Shown: one piece after another, positions 49,066 to 62,000 of the stretch
How the letters are laid out: the number at the start of each line of letters is the position of its first letter
How positions within the stretch are numbered: position 1 is the stretch's first letter
From: Cyanoderma ruficeps
Lineage: Eukaryota > Chordata > Aves > Passeriformes > Timaliidae
Assembly (NCBI GenBank): GCA_008694505.1
Contig: VZDJ01007755.1
Span: 8,198,334 to 8,262,333, forward strand
DNA length: 64,000 bases
Direction of reading: 5' to 3'
Position numbers and translations under genes: made by a program
The notes under the pieces: model-generated
Database searches by the model: none
Told to the model about the DNA's origin: nothing
What the model saw: the letters and a program-made list of their open reading frames with translations, nothing else

Positions 49066-52000
49066 GTATGTCACTCTGCACTCACATCCTGCAGTAGTTT
49101 GCTTAAGATAAACAGTTTTGCAAACATTAAAAAAATAAGAATGCTGTGAGAGTAAAGAAAATAAATGCTAGGCATGAAAAACCACATGGATAAATAACAC
49201 CTCTGTGTCCTTCCTTCTGAAACCAAATAGAAGCAGATCAAACCAACTCCTTGCCAACCTTCTTCAGAAGCCTTGCACTGGTGAAGACCTTAACCCTTTA
49301 AATTCCATAAGAAGCGACTTTTTCTTCAATTCTGCAAGCCTGACCAAAGGGCTCACAGCTCTGAGGAAGAGCGAGAGGATGAGAGGGATGTCAGAAGAGG
49401 AGGAGCCCCACTGACAGCAGCGATGCTGCCCCTCTCCCCAGGAGGTGCTGGTGGGAGACTGAAGCTTGAGGAAGCTGTCCACTGTGCCTCACTCAGGCTT
49501 CAATTTCCGAGTTGTTAAAGCAGCAGCAAACACTTCAAACTCTCTCCAAAAGAAACCCTCACATCTTGGATCACAGAGCTTACATTTGCCTTCTTTGTAA
49601 AGAAAAACAGCAATTCCCTTGTGTGAACTAGAGTTTGATTCTGGAGTGAAGGGTCTATTGAATAGGACAGGACAAAGGACTTGCTCCCAAAATCTTTTTT
49701 TAGTAGTTCTTGCAGTGGTATATTTTCTGAAAATACATGAGTGCTTTTCTCTGAATAATCAGCTGTATCTCCATGAAGAAAAGGGTTATCACTTAGTAAA
49801 AAGCTTCAGGTTTGAACTATCAAAGATTTGTTTTATTAAAAAAAATTATAGAGGCAGTTGGCATTTGCTTAATTTGAAAATACCTAAGAAACCCTTGAAG
49901 CATAGGTTTTTTCTGATCTGTGTAAAGTTCCTTCTGCTTTGCAGATTCCTGCACTTCCACAGGTTTTTGTTTTGAGGAACTCCCCCCAGCAAAGAACAAC
50001 AGGTATTGAATATTTCACTAATAAAAAAAGTCAACATTAAAAATGGCTAATTGAATGCATACAAATAAACATAGTCTGTGTAACCTTGGCCATTTCATAG
50101 TACAAATATTTGTAATAGGAAAGACAGAAATTTACCCAGCAGCATACACAGCAGTGACTACACTGGATATATCTGACAGTGAAGATTACAATACCAATTA
50201 TCAGGTCTTCTCCATCCTGACAATGCCATTTACAACAGTAACTCTTCAGTTCTGCTTTGCTCTCCTAAAATGGATGGGAATAGTTATAGCAAATTGTTTC
50301 TCATGGAATCACTTGGTGTCTTTACAAGCCACTTACATTTGAAGCAGGATCCACAGTTTATAGAGTATTCTAAAAGTACCCATGTAGGCTTTCATATGGC
50401 ATTACACTGCAAAAAAAATCCGTAATGTGTGAAAACCAGGTTTTATGTAAACCTGCAAAAGCCATTTGATAAAATTCATGGACCAATTATTAAAATCTAA
50501 GCTATAAAGAGAATGAAATGTATTAAAAGATTCGAGGTTTATAAAAAGTAACCTTTTATACCATATTTTACTTTACAAAAATATTGAAATAATCCATGAG
50601 TTTTTCACTCTGCACCAGCTTTAAAAAAAATACTATCAAATTTTGACTTGCACCTTTAATGCATCTGAAAGCACCATCAGGGGATACTTTTAACATAAAG
50701 TATAATACCATTAACTAGATATAGGGAGGTATTTAAAACCCAAAAGCTTGCAGCAAAAGCACTCTATTATAAGAGATTCTAATTTTTAGACACATTTGGA
50801 CACCAGTCTTGAACAGGCAGAAGAGGCTCTTCCACATAACTTGTTTATTTTATACTTCAGTGAATATACTTACTAAGAGATGGCTGAAAGCCTTTAAAAG
50901 ACATCACTTTCACCTTGGGTGGGAAAAATCAGAGCTGTCTCTATACATTGAGAGCTTGGTTGGTCTTTCCTGCTTCTTTTTCTGGTAGGGCTTGTGCCAC
51001 TTGTTGTGTCCCTCAGGCAATATCAACCTTGCAATGTTTGGCACTAGAAGGGTATGGCATGTCAGTCTCTTGTCACACCTGCATACATTCACACACTGAA
51101 TCGTGCATTCTCAGTCCCGAAACAGAGGAGTTTCAGTGTGTTCAGCTCCTTGTAGTTTCTTCTGAAATATCTGAATGGGGTCCTCCAAAAAGTTTAGAAT
51201 ATGAAAACTATACTTCCTTGTTCTTTTACCTTTTTTTTTTTTGCAAATTGAACACTGAATCATGATTATCATTTAATGAATATCACTACGTGCTAGAGCT
51301 CCTTATTTCTCCTCAAAACCAGAAGTGAGCCGCATAGAGTTTCTGTTGAAAATAACACCGAGAAGTTAAATTGCATTTAAAAAAGACTTTGAAATTCCAC
51401 AGAAAACAAACAGTCCTGATAGTATTAATTTTAATGACCTAATTAATCAGAATTTAGTTTATTTTCCATTGACAGCCTTATAAACATGATTCTTTTTAAT
51501 TAAGAACTATTTTGCAAATGTATTCTAAACTGAATGGTTGATTTATGGGAGTGTTGAAGACTACTAAGCTCCTGGTTTTTTGCCCCAGAAAACAGTTTTC
51601 CTAACAGTAACACCATGTGCTACGGTTTTGTTATTTTTGAAAAGGTGTGGGTTTTTTTGTTTTTGCCATTGACTATGGAAATATGAATCATTCATTTCTA
51701 AATTAAAATGCACTACTGGCTGAAGTTGAAAGCTCTGGTCAGAGCCTTTTTATTGGTTTGATTGTAAGTACTGTGCAGTCAGAGTTTCATAGCAGTAAGG
51801 GCTGGTGGGTGAGTTCCCCCAGCTGATGTGACTGATTTGTATGTGTGGGTCGGGGTTTGGGGTTTTTTGAGGCTTTCAGACGATGCTGCTGTATCAGTGT
51901 CCTGCAGACAGGCTGCACACAGTGGATCAAATGATAATCATGATGATGGCCAGACTAAGAACACTATAGCTTGCTGCTCTACTTGCAGTGTGCAGTTTAG

Positions 52001-52078
52001 TTGTTCCTACAGCCCTACTGTCAACCCTTAATTTGGACTGTGACATCGGAGCTGCTTCAAGCTGTGTTTTTGCTTTGT

Positions 52079-53025
52079 TTACAACGTGGTTTCATATTCC
52101 AAGCGCTCCTGAATGAGGGCATCATCTTTATACTGTAGCCGTGGAGGAGCGGGGGAACATTCAAACGCTAAGATTGCCTTCCTCAGGCTCCTGTCCAACA
52201 CGTGTCTCTCCCACGCTGGGTACCTGTTCCTGAACAGATCGATTTTAATGACAGACTCCTCAATCCTTGGTGGCCGGGATGAAGGTGTGGAGGGGGCAGT
52301 GGGTCTCACCTGAAACACAGGCACACACCCATCCCTCTCTGCGAATTTTTGATCCCGCTCGCTCGTGACGCTCCGGTTGTTGGAGATGGAGCGCAGTGTG
52401 CTTGTGGCCACTTCTGGGGGAAGGGTGAAGGCAGCGGCAGGGTCCTCACAAGCACAGCTTGGTGACTGCCCAAACCTTGGTCCATTGGGGTGAAAGAAGG
52501 CATAGTACATTAGCATAAAAACAATGCCTGTTAAAAAGCTGCTGAACACTACACACAGTGCTGGTATGGCGAATGCGTCAGAGATCGGAGGGGCCTTGTA
52601 CAGATACCAGAGAACGCTCAAGGCGGTGTTTTCTAAAAGGATGACAAAATAGTAAATGAAAAGCCTACAGCGTGTCCTTCCTTCCTTGACATTGAACCAG
52701 CTGAAGATATAGATTATCCCAACAACCATGTCGAAAACTATCTCCTCCCATTTAGTGATGCAAAACTCTGTCTCGCAGTGAACGATCCAGAAGGTCATGA
52801 TGCACCAGTGCAGCACGATGAAGATCCCAAAGTACAGCTGGAAAACCGAGGCAAACAGGGCAAAAGTAATGACCCTTGCTGCAATCGTGAAGAAATGCCA
52901 GCAAAACTGGATTATAACAGCCATGTAACTGATGGGTTTCTTGTCATCGCGGGAGTCACGGAGGGCCTTTTGGTAGGAAGCCAAAGCCCAAGCCAGGGAT
53001 ACAAGGGATGCTGCAGCAGTAAGAC
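52079..53025 (-). CDS. XKR4: XKR4 terminal coding exon (C-terminal 314 residues)
   Basis: XK-related protein 4, a plasma-membrane phospholipid scramblase that exposes phosphatidylserine after caspase cleavage. It is mainly neural in mammals. The exon begins at acceptor TTTCCTCCTAG (AG at 53027-53026), two bases into a Gly codon. It encodes [20 protein letters not shown] through [19 protein letters not shown] and stops with TAA at 52079-52081. This corresponds to roughly the last half of the ~650-residue protein. Visible are about five hydrophobic membrane segments, the conserved [15 protein letters not shown] and [14 protein letters not shown] regions, and a cytosolic tail with AERD-G at 52328-52342, a likely caspase site. 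A continuous open frame runs upstream to 53074, but that part is intron; the splice site matches the family exon boundary. Residues are nearly identical to mammalian XKR4 as I recall it. Exons 1 and 2 lie beyond the right edge. Confidence 0.96.
52331..52342 (-). other. XKR4: Putative caspase cleavage site AERD|G in XKR4 tail
   Basis: Codons for Ala-Glu-Arg-Asp followed by Gly lie 83 residues from the C-terminus. In mouse XKR4 (647 residues, from memory) this places the Asp at 564, matching the reported caspase-3 cleavage position. Cleavage there, plus binding of a caspase-released XRCC4 fragment, is known to activate mammalian XKR4. Confidence 0.7.
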
Positions 53026-56000
53026 CTAGGAGGAAACAGGAGATGCAGTTAAGGCATAATAAGTTTGTCAGCACTTGGCTGAAAATAGTGAGATCCTTGC
53101 TGCTTTAAATGTTCTCCACCACTGGCACAATAAAACCTCTTCCTTTAGCTCAGAGAAATGAACCTCTGCTGCTGAGATTTCATTGCCCGACGCTGGATAC
53201 ACACAAACAAGAGCAGCTGGCAAACCGCGGTCCGCAGTTCTTCCCTAGCAATTACATATTTGAAACTAATTAATTCATTCACAACTTTGTGCAAGTCGGG
53301 AATAGGTGTCTCTGTCAGCTCTGTGATCTAAGGGGACCTACTGTGGTTATTGTTTTCAAGAAAGAATATGAATTTTCTGATTTTCATAAGTCATTAAAGA
53401 AGCCTAATATAAAAAAACCAAGTCTTTCTAATTAAAATGCCAGCATCATCTACATATAAACTAAATCAATAATAATGTGAGCATAAATCTACATGTTAAA
53501 AATAAATTTACGTCACTCTTGTTACATCAAAATTTACTCTTGCTGAGGGAAAAAAAAATGCCCATTTAGATATTTTCACCACTTTTAAACAGAATTTCAA
53601 TAAGCAGAAAATGTCAGAACTTATTTTCTTCCAGCTGAAAATTAAATTTATTCTAAAAGTGTTGGATTTTTTACTGAATTAAAGCTGTGAGTAAAGATGC
53701 TCCTAAAGTAGGGGACTATATATTTTAATTTATATAGCCATTCCATCTCCAATATATCACAGAATTGCCTATTTACAAGGCCCTAATCTAAAATATTGTA
53801 GCAAAATCTGACAAATATTTGAAGCATTCAACATGAAATTATTTCTCATAAGATTTAAAACATTAGTTTTGTGAAAATACAAAAACTGTAAAACAAGTGT
53901 TAAAAACATAGACCTTTCTATACTTATTTTAAATGTGCATTATTCTTTTCTCCTCAAGGGAATTTGATTCTTGTCAGTAGGTAAATTTAGGGAAAAAAAA
54001 CTTTGCTTTGAAATGAATCTGACTTCTAAACTAATCTGTTGCTTCCATACACCACCAGAAAAACACCTTACATTACCATTTCAAAAATGGTATAGTTCAG
54101 CATAATTATTCAAATGATAAATACTTACATAGCATTCTGGTAGAAATGAATGATAATTTTTCTTTACTAGAAGATTAATTTTTATTTGCTTACGACTTGT
54201 ATCCAGCTGCTTTGGATGGAAATGGGGATTGCAATCGAAATGCAAAATCCTTGCCTTTCAAGTGTATTTATTATTTAAATAAAATTGCAATAAATGTATA
54301 CAGAGGAAAAATGTATCAAGCATTTTATACCAAAGGCTGGTTTACTAGCAAAGCTAATTTTACATCCAGCTAATGAATGAATTCATAAGTCTCAGGATCC
54401 CAGACTGAGAATTTATTCATAGACCATTTAAAGATAATGATGCTTCAGCTTATTCTATTTCTAAACATTTCCTTAACTTTGAACTAGTTATTGAAGTAAA
54501 TCAAACTGACACAAAGAAAACATTTCTTTTGTTGGCTGTTAAAAGCTGTTTAATCATTTCAACAACCTTTGGTTGTGAATGCATAGCTAGTATTTTTCTT
54601 CCCCATTAAACAGCTTTCTTTAGAACTTAACAATCAAGAATATATTACTTAAGTATTATAAATTTTAAGAAGTTGTATTAATAGAAAATGGTAAATTTAA
54701 GCCTAAATATATGTTGCTATTTACTTTGAAAGAAAAAAAAAGGCTATTTGAAAGGAGAAAAAAAGTAACTTATGGAGATAAAATCCATTTGAACAATTCT
54801 TAACACACTAAGATTTTGCTCAGTAAGTAGTATTGAGAGATTCATTGCTTTCAGGAGGTATTGTGTTTGCCAGTGTTTCTCCCTCTCTGGCAGGGTGAAT
54901 CCATGAATCCATGAATTGAAACCCCTTCATTCTAAAAATAAAAATAATAACAAAAAATCAGCAGAAATACAGAGCGAACTTAGGATTCCACGGAGAATTT
55001 TTAAGAAAAACTTCATAATTTTTCTTCCCATGCAGATGCCTGCACAGAAAAACCACCAAGGTTACTTCTGGAATGTTCCTTCATGGAGAAAATAAGCTAT
55101 CAGCAATGAAGACAGGAAAGAGACATGGTATAAATTGGTGTTTTCATTTCTGACATGTGTATTTCCCTTTTCACACTGGGCTGCCTTTCTGTATCCATTA
55201 TCTCTGATGACAACCCTGGGAGCTGAAAATGTAGGTTCTTCTTTTCCTCTAGGAATGTTTTAAGTATTGAAAAAACAGAGTTCATTTCCGTCACAAAATG
55301 AAAAGTAGGGGAAGGTAGATGAATAGGATAAAAAAAATCTTTCAATACAAACAAGGCACTCTGAACAAGAACTCAAGAATAGCATTATCAGCACAGGAAA
55401 AAATAATGTGAGCAAGAAATGCATATATTTTCCTTGCAAATCTAACTTTAATGACCTCACACACTCCCCTAGAGGTTTGTAGAGATATCATCAGTTTTGC
55501 ATTAGGAAGTGTAAAATCATTCAATAATGCACACGAAATATAATGTTAAATTCATAGGAATTTCCACTGTTCTAATGCTAATTAATTCACAGTCATTGTC
55601 TGGGACATAAAGAAGCAAGTACAATAGCTATGTAATTCTGTTATTTAAATAGTCATTAATAGGAAATCTTCCTCTGCTCTTACAGCACAAACTCAGAGAT
55701 ACTGGCATACAGGAGAGAAAAGGAGACAAGGGAATGCACAAAAGGGAAGAATTGCAAGTTGATATATCATGTATCTGCTCTTGGCTATTGGCAATGGCAT
55801 TAGGGATATAGAATTAGGATAAAGTGAAATGCTTCATGGGCTTCATCCATTTTTCTTTATTGATGAGACCAAGCACTAAAGAATTATTGAAAGTAAATTA
55901 ATAATGAGAAGAATGATGTAAAAGTAATGCAAATGACAGTTTGCTAATAAATGACAATATATAAATAATTCACTGGGAATGGTTAGAAATAAAGTGAATT

Positions 56001-59000
56001 ATTGTAGCACTGAATGGATAATTCATTAATTAGAACATATTGATGCATTTGCTGAGCATATGTTCGTACAAACCTCTTTATCCCTATTTCAAGGAAGAAC
56101 TAAAATAAATTTCTATTACTATCCAACAAAAAATTTTAGCAATGCAGGTGCAGCCAGGAAGACCTATTTGCCACTCAGGAATGAAAAGAAATTGGACTAG
56201 ATTTGTGGAGTCATTGTTCATGAAGAACAAGAATCAGCTTTCCCATTTGCTCCTCTGCAGTGTCTGCACACTTTTTGGATACTTGCAGCAGGTTTTGACT
56301 CTATTTTATTATGAGAGTCTTGTATTTAGGGTCTTGATCTTGGAAATTAGGACTAAATAGTCATTCCCAGTGAAAATGTGCACCAGCAATTATATGCTCA
56401 TCCACTACAGACTGTTACAAGAACTGTTAAGCATGAATTCTCTAAAATGTCCTTAGGAAGCAGGAATGCATGCTCCTGTTTCTTTCTTTTCTGAAGATGA
56501 ATCTTTAAACATTTTCCCCAGTATATGATTTGATCTCTAAATTTGTGTCCTGAACAGGAAAGAAATGCAGGCTTTGCACAGGAAAAGCATCACGATTGGC
56601 ATCAGGAAAAAAGATGCATTTGTATGGTTCTAAAGTGGACACCTAAAATATTTAAATAGCAAAGAGTGGGACTTTACATACCACTTTCAGCCTTTGCAGT
56701 ATAGCCCATCCACAATAGTCACAATAGCAATAAAATAGTGTATTGTATCAGGACAACATTCTGCCAGGAACTAATTATAATCTGTTTTCAGTGAAAAATA
56801 CAGTTTAACCTGTTTTATTCTGTGAATGGTTTGCATTACTTATTATATTATTTGTATAAAGGAATGACATATTTTCAATTACAGATGACTTTCAGATGTT
56901 CTTAATGTAGTGAGAATCTATCAGACTTGCTGTCTGATAAAGAACAGAATTGCTTTGATTGAATCAGAATTTTAATTTCTTTCCCTGAAATTATTAATTT
57001 CTCCATATATGATATGTACTTGCATTTTATAGTGGTATTTCTGTATGGATACTTTAAATATAATACATAATACACTACAATCAACTACAGCTCATTAAAT
57101 ACAAGATAAAAAACTCACACACATGACTTTCATAAGTGAAAGCAAGCATATAGGAGGTAAAAGATAATGTATACATTCACAAATGCAATGCTGCAATGCA
57201 GCAAGTAAGCTTGAATAAGTAGAATCAATGGAATTATCCTCAATGGTATTTGTGAGAAACCTGATCTGGACTTGAAAAATTAAAGGTATATCCAGGTCCA
57301 TAAATGACTTTTTTTTCTAATCATATTAGTACATAAATTCTATATAGCATAAGGACAGAGCAGCTCGAGTCAGCTGGAAACCCTACAAATGAATGAACTG
57401 ATCTGAGAAAGTGCTCCTTGACATTCAACCTGATTCAGAAATCAAACTCCTGCCAAAGAGTCTGTCTGCTTCATCATTCCTTTAAAACTTATACTCATCT
57501 CACCATTTCCAGGAGTAAATTTATCTAAAAGCAGGAATACCAAATGCAGCAGGACATCTAGGTGTGACAACATTGCCTGGGATGTGAGACTTTGAAACAT
57601 TATTTTAAGAAAGCCTATTTTTTGATTTTCCTTCTCAGCTGGAGGAGTGACATTACATGCATCCAAGCTTCCAGGTGCTTCTCTGAACCAAAGCCAAGGA
57701 TCTCGAATATTCATATCTTAGTCCTTTAGGAAACAACACATCATGACTGCATCCCACCAGCTTCAGAAAATGTCTTGCTATATTTACACATCTTTTGCCA
57801 TGCTGCTCTGCAAGTATAGGCACAAGCTAAAGATTCACGTGGAGGCAGCCTTGCAGGCAGCTTGACAATAGTCTGTGGGTTTCTGCACCTATTCTTTTGT
57901 TCCCAAACACAGTGTATGACAGCAATGTATGTCATGCTGTACACACTGTGCTTCCATATGTGTTTTAGTACACAGGAGGCTTTAAAGGCTTTACGGGCAG
58001 CTTTTGGTCATATCAAGGGCCATATGTCCAGGTCATCAGTATGTGTTTCATGCTCATGGATCTCATTCCCTGACCAATACTGTGAGATGAAACCTAAATA
58101 TGAATCTTCCTTTCATTTAATGCATTCCTGTTTTCTAAAGGGACAACAGTACAAACTCCTTCCCTCACCTGGGTTATTTCCCCAAAAACATTTTGCCAAA
58201 ATAATCCTATTACTTTCCCAAGTCTGTCAAGTTTGTCATACATTAGCTATCCTGAATCAAGATCAAATGCTTTCTGTTCAACTGAAATAAGCTTCCTGAG
58301 GTCAGAAAAGGACATTTTTCCTTTTTCTTGACCCCCATTATATCTGATTGTGTCTAGATTGAAACGGCACCCCATTGAAATGTTTCACTCCTGTGTTTTC
58401 ATGCTCAGACTGTTGGCTACCCACAGACACAGGAGCATCAGTGTCTGAGGATGAGTCTCCAGTAGTTCACATTTCCAGTTTTTGCCACGTTTCATTCATA
58501 GTTGAGGATTTTCAAGGCAACATAGATGTTTCACCAGATGTTGCCAACATTCAGCTTAACTCTCTCCCACTGCATACCGAGGTGGATTAATGCAGCATAA
58601 CGGGTGACAGGAACTCTTCCTTGTTGAAATGTAAGTCAGAATTACACCTGATATTACTTCTCCTGTGTGTTACACAATACTCATAGAAAATGCTAGCATA
58701 TATATAGGAATAATTTCTCCTGTGATTTCTCTCAGCTGCTTTCAATAGCCACTTCTGGTGAGACAGCTTCCAGCTGCTTCTTTAATTTGGCCCTCCACAG
58801 CAACTCGTCATTGCCCTGAAAAATTGAGAAATACTCAATGTGTTGTGTTTCTTTCAACGTTATTAATTTTACCTACTCCTAATTTTTTACCAGCAGTGGT
58901 TTGGACTCTGTGTAGAGGACCCAGGTTAACTTGCAAAAGTTTGGCTTATTGTATGTATCTTTAGCAGTTAGGGTCTATACAGGACACCTAATGATTTATC

Positions 59001-62000
59001 TCTTGCTGCACTCAAGAGTTTTACCCACCTTAGCAAATCTAAGCGTTGAGAAGCTTCTGCTGGTCAGCAATCCTGGTCATAGCCTTAAATACATGGATGA
59101 TGGTCATAATTTTGTTTCAAGATAAAATAAAGCACGGTTTCCCATTGCCCTTGCCCCTAAATCCAAACTAACTCTTTAACCCAGTTTTTATTGTTAATAT
59201 TTCAGGACTTGTATTAGAAATTATGAATAAAATCACACAGATAAAGTGGGACAACTTGGTATGCAGGGACCACAAGAACCATGGTTCTCTTGTCTTCCAA
59301 AAGACCACAGGAAGTAACTGAGATCTCTTTTCTTCACAGACACCAAAAGCTCCACTACTTTCTCCTCTATCTGTAGAAGTAATCAGCTCTTTCAGATACT
59401 TGAATGGAAGTCCCACTGCCGGAATACCCCAGCTAAGGCCAGTTACTAGCTCACATGCTCGGTGATCTCTTCCCTTTCAATTACACTTTTTCAAGATTTG
59501 TTAGTTTCTTGTTCTACTAAAGATGTGCTATACTTAAAACTTTCAGTTTAGGAGTCCTTATTAGCCACCAATCAAGTCCAGTCCTTCGCTGGCAGTGACA
59601 CCGCCTGGTACTCATGTGTGCCGTGCAGTCTGTGTGCTGCCAGGCTTTGCAAGACAGCATGAGATCATTTTGGCTGTTAGGAATCTAAACTTAGATTCTG
59701 TACTTTCACAGCTAGACTCCTTGTCTGTTAGGTAATTTGGTGTCTTTTATTCCAGTGAAGTATGTGCAGCACAAACATACCCACTGACTCCAGGCTCATT
59801 TCCATGATTTCTACATTTCAGGGATTTCAATGGCTTGAGCCTGCTGCAAGTAGCTTACAGAAATCAAGGGATTATTTGGGGGATGCAGCAACCCCAAGCA
59901 GAACAAACCTTGCCATTAGCTCTTAAGAAACCTCAGGACAACCTCATGCTGAGTTAAATATAGGGCACCATCTATGGGACACAGCTCCACCTGCACTGCT
60001 CCCTCCAATGCACTGCATGCACGGACACCTTCCACAGTGCCAATGGCAGCAGCAGCAGCCCTTCCCCCTGACGCCCAGCAGGAGAAAGAGAAAAAAATGG
60101 AGTTTACTAGACACGTGAAAAATCCTGTGAGAACTTAACTCTTGAGGAAACACCTTTCTGCTGGTCCACATATCTGTGATTTCACTGGCACTCTGTTGAG
60201 CTTTTATATGCTTTTACTTACGCAGCTTCTGTACAAATTCTATACTCTCATATTTCACTGATTTGTAGGAACCAGCCACAAAGATTTTCATTCCACGGCA
60301 TCTAAAAAGATCAACTGGAACTCTTTTTATTGGAAATGCTTTGGAAAAATATTAAAGTGAAACCTCCCCTGCCCCCACTCCCCTAGAAGATGTACACAGT
60401 AAATGTCATTTAGATTATTTAAGTCTTCTATTAAAGAATACACAATTAAAAAAAATATGGTACTTAGTCTATGAGAGTGCATAAGCATGAATGGGGAGAA
60501 AATTAGTATTAGCATTTGTTTCTTTTGCAAAGTCACTGTGTCACTGCTCCAAGGTTTGTATGCCATCCTTCTCAGCTCACAAGGCAGGGGCCTGCCAGAT
60601 GTCGGTGGCTGGCTTGGCACTGCTACAGGTGTGGACTGAACCCACATGTCAAAAATGGGCAAGAAAGTACAACTTTGAACTAGCAACTGTCAGAGTAACA
60701 ATACAAAATGAGAACAGAAATGATACAAAATTCAGAAATAAATCTGTTGAAGTGAAAGCTGCAACAAACAGTATTGGTTTCCTAATCAATTCTCCATGAA
60801 ACTGTTTTCTAATTGTTTTCTAATTGGGTTCAGGTGCCCAGGTGTTGGCAGGTGGACACATGGAGTGGCCTCCATGAGGAGAGGTCAGAGCCTCTCCCAT
60901 GTGGGACACAGGTGTTCCAGCCATTTTCCAGCCAGCTCCAAAGTGAGCCACCACAGGGCACAGCTGAGCCCATCAGCCAAAATATTAGTGCCTTTGGAAA
61001 ACATATTTAAGAACAGACACTTGAAAATGTCTAATAGGCAGAGAGGAGGGGGGAAAATAAGGATGCGAGACCAGCCATGTAAACACTAAGGTGAGAGAAG
61101 AAGGAAGGGGATGAGGTTCTCCAGGCATCTCTGGGAGACAATCATGGTAGAGCAGGTAATTTCCCACTGCCTTTGAAGGACAATGAGGAAGAGTATTTAC
61201 AGCCTGCAGCCCATGGATACTTCTTTAAGGAAAGTATGGCCTTTGGAGAGCCCACATTAGAACAGTTTTATCTTGAAGGAACTGTAGCTTGTAGGAGGGA
61301 TACCGTGCTGAAGCAGAGGAAAAGTGTGAGGAGAAGGAAGCAGGAGAGAGAAAATGGTATGGACTGACTGCAGCTCCCCATTCCCCATCATCCTGTGCCT
61401 CATGGAAAGGGAAGGCAGAAGGGTCAGGGATGAAGGAATGAAGTTTATTCCGGTAAAAAGAGAATACAGGGGGGAAATCCTGCTTTAATTTATCCGTGTT
61501 TCTCACTTATCCATGTGTGCTTTCACTGGCAATAAACTATATTAAAATTTGAATCTGTTTTGCCTGTTTTGATAACTGGTGAAGTACCTCCCTGCCTTTA
61601 GCTCAATCCACAAGGGTTTTTATCCTCTTTTCTCACCTTGTCCTACTGAGGAAGCAGAGTATATGAACACCTGGGTGGGAATCTGACTGCAGTCCAAGGT
61701 CAACACACCACATGAATGACCTCACACCAGTATATTTTTGCATGCACAAACTGTACATATGGTCATGGCTTTAGGGGCCAGCTTGTGCCTGTTCCTTCCA
61801 GGACCACCCGAGGAAATTATTTTGTCCTTGCACAGGGATACATGAAACATTCCTCAAAATTCTGTAAACCCTCTTTCCTCTGAGGGTTGTCTTGCCACCT
61901 GCCAGTGACCTACAGTGCACTGGCTGCCTCAAAAATGGATGTCTGAGAATATCAAAGCTGTCACGTTATTTCCTGATATTTAATGAGAGGATGTGGGAGC

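Larger units (their letters stand above)
34970..52078 (-). other. XKR4: Probable very long 3' UTR of XKR4
   Basis: This 17.1-kb span follows the XKR4 stop on the minus strand. It lacks any convincing exon, clear CR1 copy or LTR, unlike the adjacent intergenic DNA. At its far end is a good minus-strand poly(A) site: AATAAA at 34989-34994 followed by the GT-containing GTACACTGTGGTC. My recollection is that the human XKR4 transcript also has a 3' UTR of many kilobases, which supports a single long terminal exon. Internal AATAAA hexamers on the minus strand (for example near 51748, 38539 and 35360) could give shorter isoforms. The span itself is inference. Confidence 0.5.

Noticed and set aside
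53026..53074. Extension of the XKR4 open frame to a Met at 53074
   Set aside because: A consensus acceptor at 53026-53027 and the family's known exon boundary show that this part is intron.
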